Shown here: piece after piece, positions 46,800-59,999 of the stretch | Numbering within the stretch: the stretch's first letter is position 1 | Layout of the letters: the number at the start of each line of letters is the position of its first letter | Source: Acanthosepion esculentum | Taxonomy: Eukaryota > Mollusca > Cephalopoda > Sepiida > Sepiidae | Length of the DNA: 64,000 nucleotides | Reading direction: 5' to 3' | Assembly (NCBI GenBank): GCA_964036315.1 | Contig: OZ038507.1 | Span: 58,404,502 to 58,468,501 of the forward strand | Made by a program: the position numbers and the translations under genes | Notes under the pieces: model-generated | What the model was told of the DNA's origin: nothing | The model's database searches: none | The model's input: the letters and a program-made list of their open reading frames with translations, nothing else

Positions 46800-49700
46800 T
46801 TATTGTTTATTGGAAACGTTGAGCATTTTTTGCATTACTACTGTTGCTTTGCCTGGTTTTGTCTTGCATATATATTGTTTGCTTAGTATTATTTTGCCTT
46901 GTTCTTTTCTTCCTTTTCTTATTGTTTATTGGAAACGTTGAGCATTTTTGGCATTACTACTGTTGCTTTGCCTGGTTTTGTCTTGCATATATATTTTTTG
47001 CTTAGTATTATTTTGCCTTGTTCTTTTCTTCCTTTTCTTATTGTTTATTGGAAATTTTGAGCATTTTTTGCATTACTACTGTTGCTTTGCCTGGTTTTGT
47101 TTTGCATATATATTGTTTGCTTAGTATTATTTTGCCCTGTTCTTTTCTTCCTTTTCTTATTGTTTATTGGAAACGTTGAGCATTTTTTGCATTACTACTG
47201 TTGCTTTGCCTGGTTTTGTCTTGCATATATATTGTTTTCTTAGTATTATTTTGCCATGTTCTTTTCTTCCTTTTCTTATTGTTTATTGGAAACGTTGAGC
47301 ATTTTTTGCATTACTACTGTTGCTTTGCCTGGTTTTGTCTTGCATATATATTGTTTGCTTAGTATTATTTTCACTTGTTATTTTCTTCCTTTTCTTATTG
47401 TTTATTGGAACCTTTGAGCATTTTTTGCATTACTACTGTTGCTTTGCCTGGTTTTGTCTTGCATATATATTGTTTGCTTAGTATTATTTTGCCTTGTTCT
47501 TTTCTTCCCTTTCTTATTGTTTATTGGAAACTTTGAGCATTTTTTGCATTACTACTGTTGCTTTGCCTGGTTTTGTCTTGCATATATATTGTTTGCTTAG
47601 TAATTTTTTGCCTTGTTCTTTTCTTCCTTTTCTTATTGTTTATTGGAACCTTTGAGCATTTCTTGCATTACTACTGTTGCTTTGCCTGGTTTTGTCTTGC
47701 ATATATATTGTTTGCTTAGTATTATTTTGCCTTGTTCTTTTCTTCCTTTTCTTATTGTTTATTGGAACCTTTGAGCATTTCTTGCATTACTACTGTTGCT
47801 TTGCCTGGTTTTGTCTTGCATATATATTGTTTTCTTAGTATTATTTTGCCTTGTTCTTTTCTTCCTTTTCTTATTGTTTATTGGAAACTTTGAGCATTTC
47901 TTGCATTACTACTGTTGCTTTGCCTGGTTTTGTCTTGCATATATATTGTTTGCTTAGTATTATTTTGCCTTGTTCTTTTCTTCCTTTTCTTAATGTTTAT
48001 TGGAAACTTTGAGCATTTTTTGCATTACTACTGTTGCTTTGCCTGGTTTTGTCTTGCATATATATTGTTTTCTTAGTATTATTTTGCCTTGTTCTTTTCT
48101 TCCTTTTCTTATTGTTTATTGGAAACGTTGAGCATTTTTTGCATTACTACTGTTGCTTTGCCTGGTTTTGTCTTGCATATATATTGTTTGCTTAGTATTA
48201 TTTTCCCTTGTTCTTTTCTTCCTTTTCTTATTGTTTATTGGAACATTTGAGCATTTTTTGCATTACTACTGTAGCTTTGCCTGGTTTTGTCTTGCATATA
48301 TATTGTTTACTTAGTATTATTTTGCCTTGTTCTTTTCTTCCTTTTCTTATTGTTTATTGGAAACGTTGAGCATTTTTTGCATTACTACTGTTGCTTTGCC
48401 TGGTTTTGTCTTGCATATATATTGTTTGCTTAGTATTATTTTCCTTGTTCTTTTCTTCCTTTTCTTATTGTTTATTGGAACCTTTGAGCATTTTTTGCAT
48501 TACTACTGTTGCTTTGCCTGGTTTTGTCTTGCATATATATTGTTTGCTTAGTATTATTTTGCCTTGTTCTTTTCTTCCTTTTCTTAATGTTTATTGGAAA
48601 CTTTGAGCATTTTTTGCATTACTACTGTTGCTTTGCCTGGTTTTGTCTTGCATATATATTGTTTGCTTAGTATTATTTTGCCTTGTTCTTTTCTTCCTTT
48701 TCTTATTGTTTATTGGAACATTTGAGCATTTTTTGCATTACTACTGTTGCTTTGCCTGGTTTTGTCTTGCATATATATTGTTTGCTTAGTATTATTTTGC
48801 CTTGTTCTTTTCTTCCTTTTCTTATTGTTTATTGGAAACGTTGAGCATTTTTTGCATTACTACTGTTGCTTTGCCTGGTTTTGTCTTGCATATATATTGT
48901 TTGCTTAGTATTATTTTGCCTTGTTCTTTTCTTCCTTTTCTTATTGTTTATTGGAAACGTTGAGCATTTTTGGCATTACTACTGTTGCTTTGCCTGGTTT
49001 TGTCTTGCATATATATTTTTTGCTTAGTATTATTTTGCCTTGTTCTTTTCTTCCTTTTCTTATTGTTTATTGGAAATTTTGAGCATTTTTTGCATTACTA
49101 CTGTTGCTTTGCCTGGTTTTGTTTTGCATATATATTGTTTGCTTAGTATTATTTTGCCCTGTCCTTTTCTTCCTTTTCTTATTGTTTATTGGAAACGTTG
49201 AGCATTTTTTGCATTACTACTGTTGCTTTGCCTGGTTTTGTCTTGCATATATATTGTTTTCTTAGTATTATTTTGCCATGTTCTTTTCTTCCTTTTCTTA
49301 TTGTTTATTGGAAACGTTGAGCATTTTTTGCATTACTACTGTTGCTTTGCCTGGTTTTGTCTTGCATATATATTGTTTGCTTAGTATTATTTTCACTTGT
49401 TATTTTCTTCCTTTTCTTATTGTTTATTGGAACCTTTGAGCATTTTTTGCATTACTACTGTTGCTTTGCCTGGTTTTGTCTTGCATATATATTGTTTGCT
49501 TAGTATTATTTTGCCTTGTTCTTTTCTTCCCTTTCTTATTGTTTATTGGAAACTTTGAGCATTTTTTGCATTACTACTGTTGCTTTGCCTGGTTTTGTCT
49601 TGCATATATATTGTTTGCTTAGTAATTTTTTGCCTTGTTCTTTTCTTCCTTTTCTTATTGTTTATTGGAACCTTTGAGCATTTCTTGCATTACTACTGTT

Positions 49701-49800
49701 GCTTTGCCTGGTTTTGTCTTGCATATATATTGTTTGCTTAGTATTATTTTGCCTTGTTCTTTTCTTCCTTTTCTTATTGTTTATTGGAACCTTTGAGCAT
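46800..49800 (+). repeat. 17-monomer duplication (2022-bp offset)
   Basis: CATTTTTGGCATT (46950/48972), ATATATTTTTTGC, GCCCTGT(T/C)C, TTTTCACTTGTTATTTTC, TTCTTCCCTTTC and AGTAATTTTTTGCC (47601/49623) appear in identical order. The offset is one base short of 17 x 119 because one intervening unit has TTTTCCTTGTTC, a one-base deletion. Confidence 0.9.
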
Positions 49801-50399
49801 TTTTTGCATTACTACTGTTGCTTTGCCTGGTTTTGTCTTGCATATATATTGTTTGCTTAGTATTATTTTGCTTTGTTCTTTTCTTCCTTTTCTTATTGTT
49901 TATTGGAAACTTTGAGCATTTTTTGCATTACTACTGTTGCTTTGCCTGGCTTTGTCTTGCATATATATTGTTTGCTTAGTATTATTTTGCCTTGTTCTTT
50001 TCTTCCTTTTCTTATTGTTTATTGGAAACTTTGAGCATTTTTTGCATTACTACTGTTGCTTGGCCTGGTTTTGTCTTGCATATATATTGTTTCCTTAGTA
50101 TTATTTTGCTTTGTTCTTTTCTTCCTTTTCTTATTGTTTATTGGAAACTTTGAGCATTTTTTGCATTACTACTGTTGCTTTGCCTGGTTTTGTCTTGCAT
50201 ATATATTGTTTGCTTAGTATTATTTTGCCTTGTTCTTTTCTTCCTTTTCTTATTGTTTATTGGAACGTTTGAGCATTTTTTGCATTACTACTGTTGCTTT
50301 GCCTGGTTTTGTCTTGCATATATATTGTTTGCTTAGTATTATTTTGCTTTGTTCTTTTCTTCCTTTTCTTATTGTTTATTGGAAACTTTGAGCATTTTT

Positions 50400-53300
50400 T
50401 GCATTACTACTGTTGCTTTGCCTGGTTTTGTCTTGCATATATATTGTTTGCTTAGTATTATTTTGCCTTGTTCTTTTCTTCCTTTTCTTATTGTTTATTG
50501 GAAACGTTGAGCATTTTTTGCATTACTACTGTTGCTTTGCCTGGTTTTGTCTTGCATATATATTGTTTGCTTAGTATTATTTTGCCTTGTTCTTTTCTTC
50601 CTTTTCTTATTGTTTATTGGAAACGTTGAGCATTTTTGGCATTACTACTGTTGCTTTGCCTGGTTTTGTCTTGCATATATATTGTTTGCTTAGTATTATT
50701 TTGCCTTGTTCTTTTCTTCCTTTTCTTATTGTTTATTGGAAACTTTGAATATTTTTTGCATTACTACTGTTGCTTTGCCTGGTTTTGTCTTGCATATATA
50801 TTGTTTGCTTAGTATTATTTTGCCTTGTTCTTTTCTTCCTTTTCTTATTGTTTATTGGAAACGTTGAGCATTTTTTGCATTACTACTGTTGCTTTGCCTG
50901 GTTTTGTCTTGCATATATATTGTTTTCTTAGTATTATTTTGCCATGTACTTTTCTTCCTTTTCTTATTGTTTATTGGAAACGTTGAGCATTTTTTGCATT
51001 ACTACTGTTGCTTTGCCTGGTTTTGTCTTGCATATATATTGTTTGCTTAGTATTATTTTCACTTGTTCTTTTCTTCCTTTTCTTATTGTTTATTGGAACC
51101 TTTGAGCATTTTTTGCATTACTACTGTTGCTTTGCCTGGTTTTGTCTTGCATATATATTGTTTGCTTAGTATTATTTTGCCTTGTTCTTTTCTTCCTTTT
51201 CTTATTGTTTATTGGAAACTTTGAGCATTTTTTGCATTACTACTGTTGCTCTGCCTGGTTTTGTCTTGCATATATATTGTTTGCTTAGTATTATTTTGCC
51301 TTGTTCTTTTCTTCCTTTTCTTATTGTTTATTGGAACCTTTGAGCATTTCTTGCATTACTACTGTTGCTTTGCCTGGTTTTGTCTTGCATATATATTGTT
51401 TGCTTAGTATTATTTTGCCTTGTTCTTTTCTTCCTTTTCTTATTGTTTATTGGAACCTTTGAGCATTTTTTGCATAACTACTGTTGCTTTGCCTGGTTTT
51501 GTCTTGCATATATATTGTTTGCTTAGTATTATTTTGCTTTGTTCTTTTCTTCCTTTTCTTATTGTTTATTGGAACCTTTGAGCATTTTTTGCATTACTAC
51601 TGTTGCTTTGCCTGGTTTTGTCTTGCATATATATTGTTTGCTTAGTATTATTTTGCTTTGTTCTTTTCTTCCTTTTCTTATTGTTTATTGGAAACTTTGA
51701 GCAATTTTTGCATTACTACTGTTGCTTTGCCTGGTTTTGTCTTGCATATATATTGTTTGCTTAGTATTATTTTGCCTTGTTCTTTTCTTCCTTTTCTTAT
51801 TGTTTAATGGAACCTTTGAGCATTTTTTGCATTACTACTGTTGCTTTGCCTGGTTTTGTCTTGAATATATATTGTTTGCTTAGTATTATTTTGCTTTGTT
51901 CTTTTCTTCCTTTTCTTATTGTTTATTGGAAACTTTGAGCATTTTTTGCATTACTACTGTTGCTTTGCCTGGTTTTGTCTTGCATATATATTGTTTGCTT
52001 AGTATTATTTTGCCTTGTTCTTTTCTTCCTTTTCTTATTGTTTATTGGAAACTTTGAGCATTTTTTGCATTACTACTGTTGCTTTGCCTGGTTTTGTCTT
52101 GCATATATATTGTTTGCTTAGTATTATTTTGCTTTGTTCTTTTCTTCCTTTTCTTATTGTTTATTGGAAACTTTGAGCATTTTTTGCATTACTACTGTTG
52201 CTTTGCCTGGTTTTGTCTTGCATATATATTGTTTGCTTAGTAATTTTTTGCCTTGTTCTTTTCTTCCTTTTCTTATTGTTTATTGGAACCTTTGAGCATT
52301 TCTTGCATTACTACTGTTGCTTTGCCTGGTTTTGTCTTGCATATATATTGTTTGCTTAGTATTATTTTGCCTTGTTCTTTTCTTCCTTTTCTTATTGTTT
52401 ATTGGAACCTTTGAGCATTTTTTGCATTACTACTGTTGCTTTGCCTGGTTTTGTCTTGCATATATATTGTTTGCTTAGTATTATTTTGCTTTGTTCTTTT
52501 CTTCCTTTTCTTATTGTTTATTGGAAACTTTGAGCATTTTTTGCATTACTACTGTTGCTTTGCCTGGCTTTGTCTTGCATATATATTGTTTGCTTAGTAT
52601 TATTTTGCCTTGTTCTTTTCTTCCTTTTCTTATTGTTTATTGGAAACTTTGAGCATTTTTTGCATTACTACTGTTGCTTGGCCTGGTTTTGTCTTGCATA
52701 TATATTGTTTCCTTAGTATTATTTTGCTTTGTTCTTTTCTTCCTTTTCTTATTGTTTATTGGAAACTTTGAGCATTTTTTGCATTACTACTGTTGCTTTG
52801 CCTGGTTTTGTCTTGCATATATATTGTTTGCTTAGTATTATTTTGCCTTGTTCTTTTCTTCCTTTTCTTATTGTTTATTGGAACCTTTGAGCATTTTTTG
52901 CATTACTACTGTTGCTTTGCCTGGTTTTGTCTTGCATATATATTGTTTGCTTAGTATTATTTTGCTTTGTTCTTTTCTTCCTTTTCTTATTGTTTATTGG
53001 AAACTTTGAGCATTTTTTGCATTACTACTGTTGCTTTGCCTGGTTTTGTCTTGCATATATATTGTTTGCTTAGTAATTTTTTGCCTTGTTCTTTTCTTCC
53101 TTTTCTTATTGTTTATTGGAACCTTTGAGCATTTCTTGCATTACTACTGTTGCTTTGCCTGGTTTTGTCTTGCATATATATTGTTTGCTTAGTATTATTT
53201 TGCCTTGTTCTTTTCTTCCTTTTCTTATTGTTTATTGGAACCTTTGAGCATTTTTTGCATTACTACTGTTGCTTTGCCTGGTTTTGTCTTGCATATATAT

Positions 53301-56300
53301 TGTTTGCTTAGTATTATTTTGCTTTGTTCTTTTCTTCCTTTTCTTATTGTTTATTGGAAACTTTGAGCATTTTTTGCATTACTACTGTTGCTTTGCCTGG
53401 CTTTGTCTTGCATATATATTGTTTGCTTAGTATTATTTTGCCTTGTTCTTTTCTTCCTTTTCTTATTGTTTATTGGAAACTTTGAGCATTTTTTGCATTA
53501 CTACTGTTGCTTGGCCTGGTTTTGTCTTGCATATATATTGTTTCCTTAGTATTATTTTGCTTTGTTCTTTTCTTCCTTTTCTTATTGTTTATTGGAAACT
53601 TTGAACATTTTTTGCGTTACTACTGTTGCTTTGCCTGGTTTTGTCTTGCATATATATTGTTTGCTTAGTATTATTTTGCCTTGTTCTTTTCTTCCTTTTC
53701 TTATTGTTTATTGGAACCTTTGAGCATTTTTTGCATTACTACTGTTGCTTTGCCTGGTTTTGTCTTGCATATATATTGTTTGCTTAGTATTATTTTGCTT
53801 TGTTCTTTTCTTCCTTTTCTTATTGTTTATTGGAAACTTTGAGCATTTTTTGCATTACTACTGTTGCTTTGCCTGGTTTTGTCTTGCATATATATTGTTT
53901 GCTTAGTATTATTTTGCCTTGTTCTTTTCTTCCTTTTCTTATTGTTTATTGGAAACGTTGAGCATTTTTTGCATTACTACTGTTGCTTTGCCTGGTTTTG
54001 TCTTGCATATATATTGTTTGCTTAGTATTATTTTGCCTTGTTCTTTTCTTCCTTTTCTTATTGTTTATTGGAAACGTTGAGCATTTTTGGCATTACTACT
54101 GTTGCTTTGCCTGGTTTTGTCTTGCATATATATTGTTTGCTTAGTATTATTTTGCCTTGTTCTTTTCTTCCTTTTCTTATTGTTTATTGGAGACTTTGAA
54201 TATTTTTTGCATTAGTACTGTTGCTTTGCCTGGTTTTGTCTTGCATATATATTGTTTGCTTAGTATTATTTTGCCTTGTTCTTTTCTTCCTTTTCTTATT
54301 GTTTATTGGAAACGTTGAGCATTTTTTGCATTACTACTGTTGCTTTGCCTGGTTTTGTCTTGCATATATATTGTTTTCTTAGTATTATTTTGCCATGTTC
54401 TTTTCTTCCTTTTCTTATTGTTTATTGGAAACGTTGAGCATTTTTTGCATTACTACTGTTGCTTTGCCTGGTTTTGTCGCACATATATATTGTTTGCTTA
54501 GTATTATTTTCACTTGTTCTTTTCTTCCTTTTCTTATTGTTTATTGGAACCTTTGAGCATTTTTTGCATTACTACTGTTGCTTTGCCTGGTTTTGTCTTG
54601 CATATATATTGTTTGCTTAGTATTATTTTGCCTTGTTCTTTTCTTCCTTTTCTTATTGTTTATTGGAAACTTTGAGCATTTTTTGCATTACTACTGTTGC
54701 TCTGCCTGGTTTTGTCTTGCATATATATTGTTTGCTTAGTATTATTTTGCCTTGTTCTTTTCTTCCTTTTCTTATTGTTTATTGGAACCTTTGAGCATTT
54801 CTTGCATTACTACTGTTGCTTTGCCTGGTTTTGTCTTGCATATATATTGTTTGCTTAGTATTATTTTGCCTTGTTCTTTTCTTCCTTTTCTTATTGTTTA
54901 TTGGAACCATTGAGCATTTTTTGCATAACTACTGTTGCTTTGCCTGGTTTTGTCTTGCATATATATTGTTTGCTTAGTATTATTTTGCTTTGTTCTTTTC
55001 TTCCTTTTCTTATTGTTTATTGGAACCTTTGAGCATTTTTTGCATTACTACTGTTGCTTTGCCTGGTTTTGTCTTGCATATATATTGTTTGCTTAGTATT
55101 ATTTTGCTTTGTTCTTTTCTTCCTTTTCTTATTGTTTATTGGAAACTTTGAGCAATTTTTGCATTACTACTGTTGCTTTGCCTGGTTTTGTCTTGCATAT
55201 ATATTGTTTGCTTAGTATTATTTTGCCTTGTTCTTTTCTTCCTTTTCTTATTGTTTAATGGAACCTTTGAGCATTTTTTACATTACTACTGTTGCTTTGC
55301 CTGGTTTTGTCTTGAATATATATTGTTTGCTTAGTATTATTTTGCTTTGTTCTTTTCTTCCTTTTCTTATTGTTTATTGGAAACTTTGAGCATTTTTTGC
55401 ATTACTACTGTTGCTTTGCCTGGTTTTGTCTTGCATATATATTGTTTGCTTAGTATTATTTTGCCTTGTTCTTTTCTTCCTTTTCTTATTGTTTATTGGA
55501 AACTTTGAGCATTTTTTGCATTACTACTGTTGCTTTGCCTGGTTTTGTCTTGCATATATATTGTTTGCTTAGTATTATTTTGCTTTGTTCTTTTCTTCCT
55601 TTTCTTATTGTTTATTGGAAACTTTGAGCATTTTTTGCATTACTACTGTTGCTTTGCCTGGTTTTGTCTTGCATATATATTGTTTGCTTAGTATTATTTT
55701 GCCTTGTTCTTTTCTTCCTTTTCTTATTGTTTATTGGAAACTTTGAGCATTTTTTGCATTACTACTGTTCCTTTGCCTGGTTTTGTCTTGCATATATATT
55801 GTTTGCTTAGTATTATTTTGCCTTGTTCTTTTCTTCCTTTTCTTATTGTTTATTGGAAACGTTGAGCATTTTTTGCATTACTACTGTTGCTTTGCCTGGT
55901 TTTGTCTTGCATATATATTGTTTGCTTAGTATTATTTTGCCTTGTTCTTTTCTTCCTTTTCTTATTGTTTATTGGAACCTTTGAGCATTTTTTGCATTAC
56001 TAGTGTTGCTTTGCCTGGTTTTGTCTTGCATATATATTGTTTGCTTAGTATTATTTTGCTTTGTTCTTTTCTTCCTTTTCTTATTGTTTATTGGAAACTT
56101 TGAGCATTTTTTGCATTACTACTGTTGCTTTGCCTGGTTTTGTCTTGCATATATATTGTTTGCTTAGTATTATTTTGCCTTGTTCTTTTCTTCCTTTTCT
56201 TATTGTTTATTGGAAACTTTGAGCATTTTTTGCATTACTACTGTTGCTTTGCCTGGTTTTGTCTTGCATATATATTGTTTGCTTAGTATTATTTTGCTTT

Positions 56301-57000
56301 GTTCTTTTCTTCCTTTTCTTATTGTTTATTGGAAACTTTGAGCATTTTTTGCATTACTACTGTTGCTTTGCCTGGTTTTGTCTTGCATATATATTGTTTG
56401 CTTAGTATTATTTTGCCTTGTTCTTTTCTTCCTTTTCTTATTGTTTATTGGAAACGTTGAGCATTTTTTGCATTACTACTGTTGCTTTGCCTGGTTTTGT
56501 CTTGCATATATATTGTTTGCTTAGTATTATTTTGCCTTGTTCTTTTCTTCCTTTTCTTATTGTTTATTGGAACCTTTGAGCATTTTTTGCATTACTACTG
56601 TTGCTTTGCCTGGTTTTGTCTTGCATATATATTGTTTGCTTAGTATTATTTTGCCTTGTTCTTTTTTTCCTTTTCTTATTGTTTATTGGAACCTTTGAGC
56701 ATTTTTTGCATTACTACTGTTGCTTTGCCGGGTTTTGTCATGCATATATATTGTTTGCTTAGTATTATTTTGCCTTGTTCTTTTCTTCCTTTTCTTATTG
56801 TTTATTGGAAACTGAGCATTTTTTGCATTACTACTGTTGCTTTGCCTGGTTTTGTCTTGCATATATATTGTTTGCTTAGTATTATTTTGCCTTGTTCTTT
56901 TCTTCCTTTTCTTATTGTTTATTGGAAACTTTGAGCATTTCTGCATTACTACTGTTGCTTTGCCTGGTTTTGTCTTGCATATATATTGTTTGCTTAGTAT
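50400..57000 (+). repeat. 29-monomer duplication (3451-bp offset) containing a 7-monomer duplication (833 bp)
   Basis: CATTTTTGGCATT (50638/54089), GCTCTGCCTGG (51250/54701), TTGCATAACTAC (51471/54922), GAGCAATTTTTGC and TTGAATATATATTG recur 3451 bp apart. Between the two copies, AGTAATTTTTTGCC (about 52242/53075) and GCTTGGCCTGG...GTTTCCTTAG (52680/53513) recur 833 bp apart, a nested seven-monomer event. Confidence 0.9.
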
Positions 57001-59400
57001 TATTTTCCCTTGTTCTTTTCTTCTTTTTCTTATTGTTTATTCGAAACTTTGAGCATTTCTGCATTACTACTGTTGCTTTGCCTGGTTTTGTCTTGCATAT
57101 ATATTGTTTGCTTAGTATTATTTTGCCTTGTTCTTTTCTTCCTTTTCTTATTGTTTATTGGAAACGTTGAGCATTTTTTGCATTACTACTGTTGCTTTGC
57201 CTGGTTTTGTCTTGCATATATATTGTTTGCTTAGTATTATTTTGCCTTGTTCTTTTCTTCCTTTTCTTATTGTTTATTGGAAACTTTGAGCCTTTCTGCA
57301 TTACTACTGTTGCTTTGCCTGGTTTTGTCTTGCATATATATTGTTTGCTTAGTATTATTTTGCCTTGTTCTTTTCTTCCTTTTCTTATTGTTTAATGGAA
57401 CCTTTGAGCATTTTTTGCATTACTACTGTTGCTTTGCCTGGTTTTGTCTTGAATATATATTGTTTGCTTAGTATTATTTTGCTTTGTTCTTTTCTTCCTT
57501 TTCTTATTGTTTATTGGAAACTTTGAGCATTTTTTGCATTACTACTGTTGCTTTGCCTGGTTTTGTCTTGCATATATATTGTTTGCTTAGTATTATTTTG
57601 CTTTGTTCTTTTCTTCCTTTTCTTATTGTTTATTGGAAACTTTGAGCATTTTTTGCATTACTACTGTTGCTTTGCCTGGTTTTGTCTTGCATATATATTG
57701 TTTGCTTAGTATTATTTTGCCTTGTTCTTTTCTTGCTTTTCTTATTGTTTATTGGAAACTTTGAGCATTTTTTGCATTACTACTGTTGCTTTGCCTGGTT
57801 TTGTCTTGCATATATATTGTTTGCTTAGTATTATTTTGCCTTGTTCTTTTCTTCCTTTTCTTATTGTTTATTGGAACCTTTGAGCATTTTTTGCATTACT
57901 ACTGTTGCTTTGCCTGGTTTTGTCTTGCATATATATTGTTTGCTTAGTATTATTTTGCCTTGTTCTTTTCTTCCTTTTCTTATTGTTTATTGGAACCTTT
58001 GAGCATTTTTTGCATTACTAGTGTTGCTTTGCCTGGTTTTGTCTTGCATATATATTGTTTGCTTAGTATTATTTTGCTTTGTTCTTTTCTTCCTTTTCTT
58101 ATTGTTTATTGGAAACTTTGAGCATTTTTTGCATTACTACTGTTGCTTTGCCTGGTTTTGTCTTGCATATATATTGTTTGCTTAGTATTATTTTGCCTTG
58201 TTCTTTTCTTCCTTTTCTTATTGTTTATTGGAAACTTTGAGCATTTTTTGCATTACTACTGTTGCTTTGCCTGGTTTTGTCTTGCATATATATTGTTTGC
58301 TTAGTATTATTTTGCCTTGTTCTTTTCTTCCTTTTCTTATTGTTTATTGGAAACGTTGAGCATTTTTTGCATTACTACTGTTGCTTTGCCTGGTTTTGTC
58401 TTGCATATATATTGTTTGCTTAGTATTATTTTGCCTTGTTCTTTTCTTCCTTTTCTTATTGTTTATTGGAAACTTTGAGCCTTTCTGCATTACTACTGTT
58501 GCTTTGCCTGGTTTTGTCTTGCATATATATTGTTTGCTTAGTATTATTTTGCCTTGTTCTTTTCTTCCTTTTCTTATTGTTTAATGGAACCTTTGAGCAT
58601 TTTTTGCATTACTACTGTTGCTTTGCCTGGTTTTGTCTTGAATATATATTGTTTGCTTAGTATTATTTTGCTTTGTTCTTTTCTTCCTTTTCTTATTGTT
58701 TATTGGAAACTTTGAGCATTTTTTGCATTACTACTGTTGCTTTGCCTGGTTTTGTCTTGCATATATATTGTTTGCTTAGTATTATTTTGCTTTGTTCTTT
58801 TCTTCCTTTTCTTATTGTTTATTGGAAACTTTGAGCATTTTTTGCATTACTACTGTTGCTTTGCCTGGTTTTGTCTTGCATATATATTGTTTGCTTAGTA
58901 TTATTTTGCCTTGTTCTTTTCTTGCTTTTCTTATTGTTTATTGGAAACTTTGAGCATTTTTTGCATTACTACTGTTGCTTTGCCTGGTTTTGTCTTGCAT
59001 ATATATTGTTTGCTTAGTATTATTTTGCCTTGTTCTTTTCTTCCTTTTCTTATTGTTTATTGGAACCTTTGAGCATTTTTTGCATTACTACTGTTGCTTT
59101 GCCTGGTTTTGTCTTGCATATATATTGTTTGCTTAGTATTATTTTGCCTTGTTCTTTTCTTCCTTTTCTTATTGTTTATTGGAACCTTTGAGCATTTTTT
59201 GCATTACTAGTGTTGCTTTGCCTGGTTTTGTCTTGCATATATATTGTTTGCTTAGTATTATTTTGCTTTGTTCTTTTCTTCCTTTTCTTATTGTTTATTG
59301 GAAACTTTGAGCATTTTTTGCATTACTACTGTTGCTTTGCCTGGTTTTGTCTTGCATATATATTGTTTGCTTAGTATTATTTTGCCTTGTTCTTTTCTTC
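57000..59400 (+). repeat. 10-monomer duplication (1189-bp offset)
   Basis: GAGCCTTTCTGCATT (57288/58477), GTTTAATGGAACC, TTGAATATATATTG, TTCTTGCTTTTC and ACTAGTGTTGC recur in the same order one block apart. Confidence 0.88.
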
Positions 59401-59999
59401 CTTTTCTTATTGTTTATTGGAAACTTTGAGCATTTTTTGCATTACTACTGTTGCTTTGCCTGGTTTTGTCTTGCATATATATTGTTTGCTTAGTATTATT
59501 TTGCTTTGTTCTTTTCTTCCTTTTCTTATTGTTTATTGGAAACTTTGAGCATTTTTTGCATTACTACTGTTGCTTTGCCTGGTTTTGTCTTGCATATATA
59601 TTGTTTGCTTAGTATTATTTTGCCTTGTTCTTTTCTTCCTTTTCTTATTGTTTATTGGAAACTTTGAGCATTTTTTGCATTACTACTGTTGCTTTGCCTG
59701 GTTTTGTCTTGCATATATATTGTTTGCTTAGTATTATTTTGCCTTGTTCTTTTCTTCCTTTTCTTATTGTTTATTGGAACCTTTGAGCATTTTTTGCATT
59801 ACTACTGTTGCTTTGCCTGGTTTTGTCTTGCATATATATTGTTTGCTTAGTATTATTTTGCCTTGTTATTTTCTTCCTTTTCTTATTGTTTATTGGAACC
59901 TTTGAGCATTTTTTGCATTACTACTGTTGCTTTGCCTGGTTTTGTCATGCATATATATTGTTTGCTTAGTATTATTTTGCCTTGTTCTTTTCTTATTGT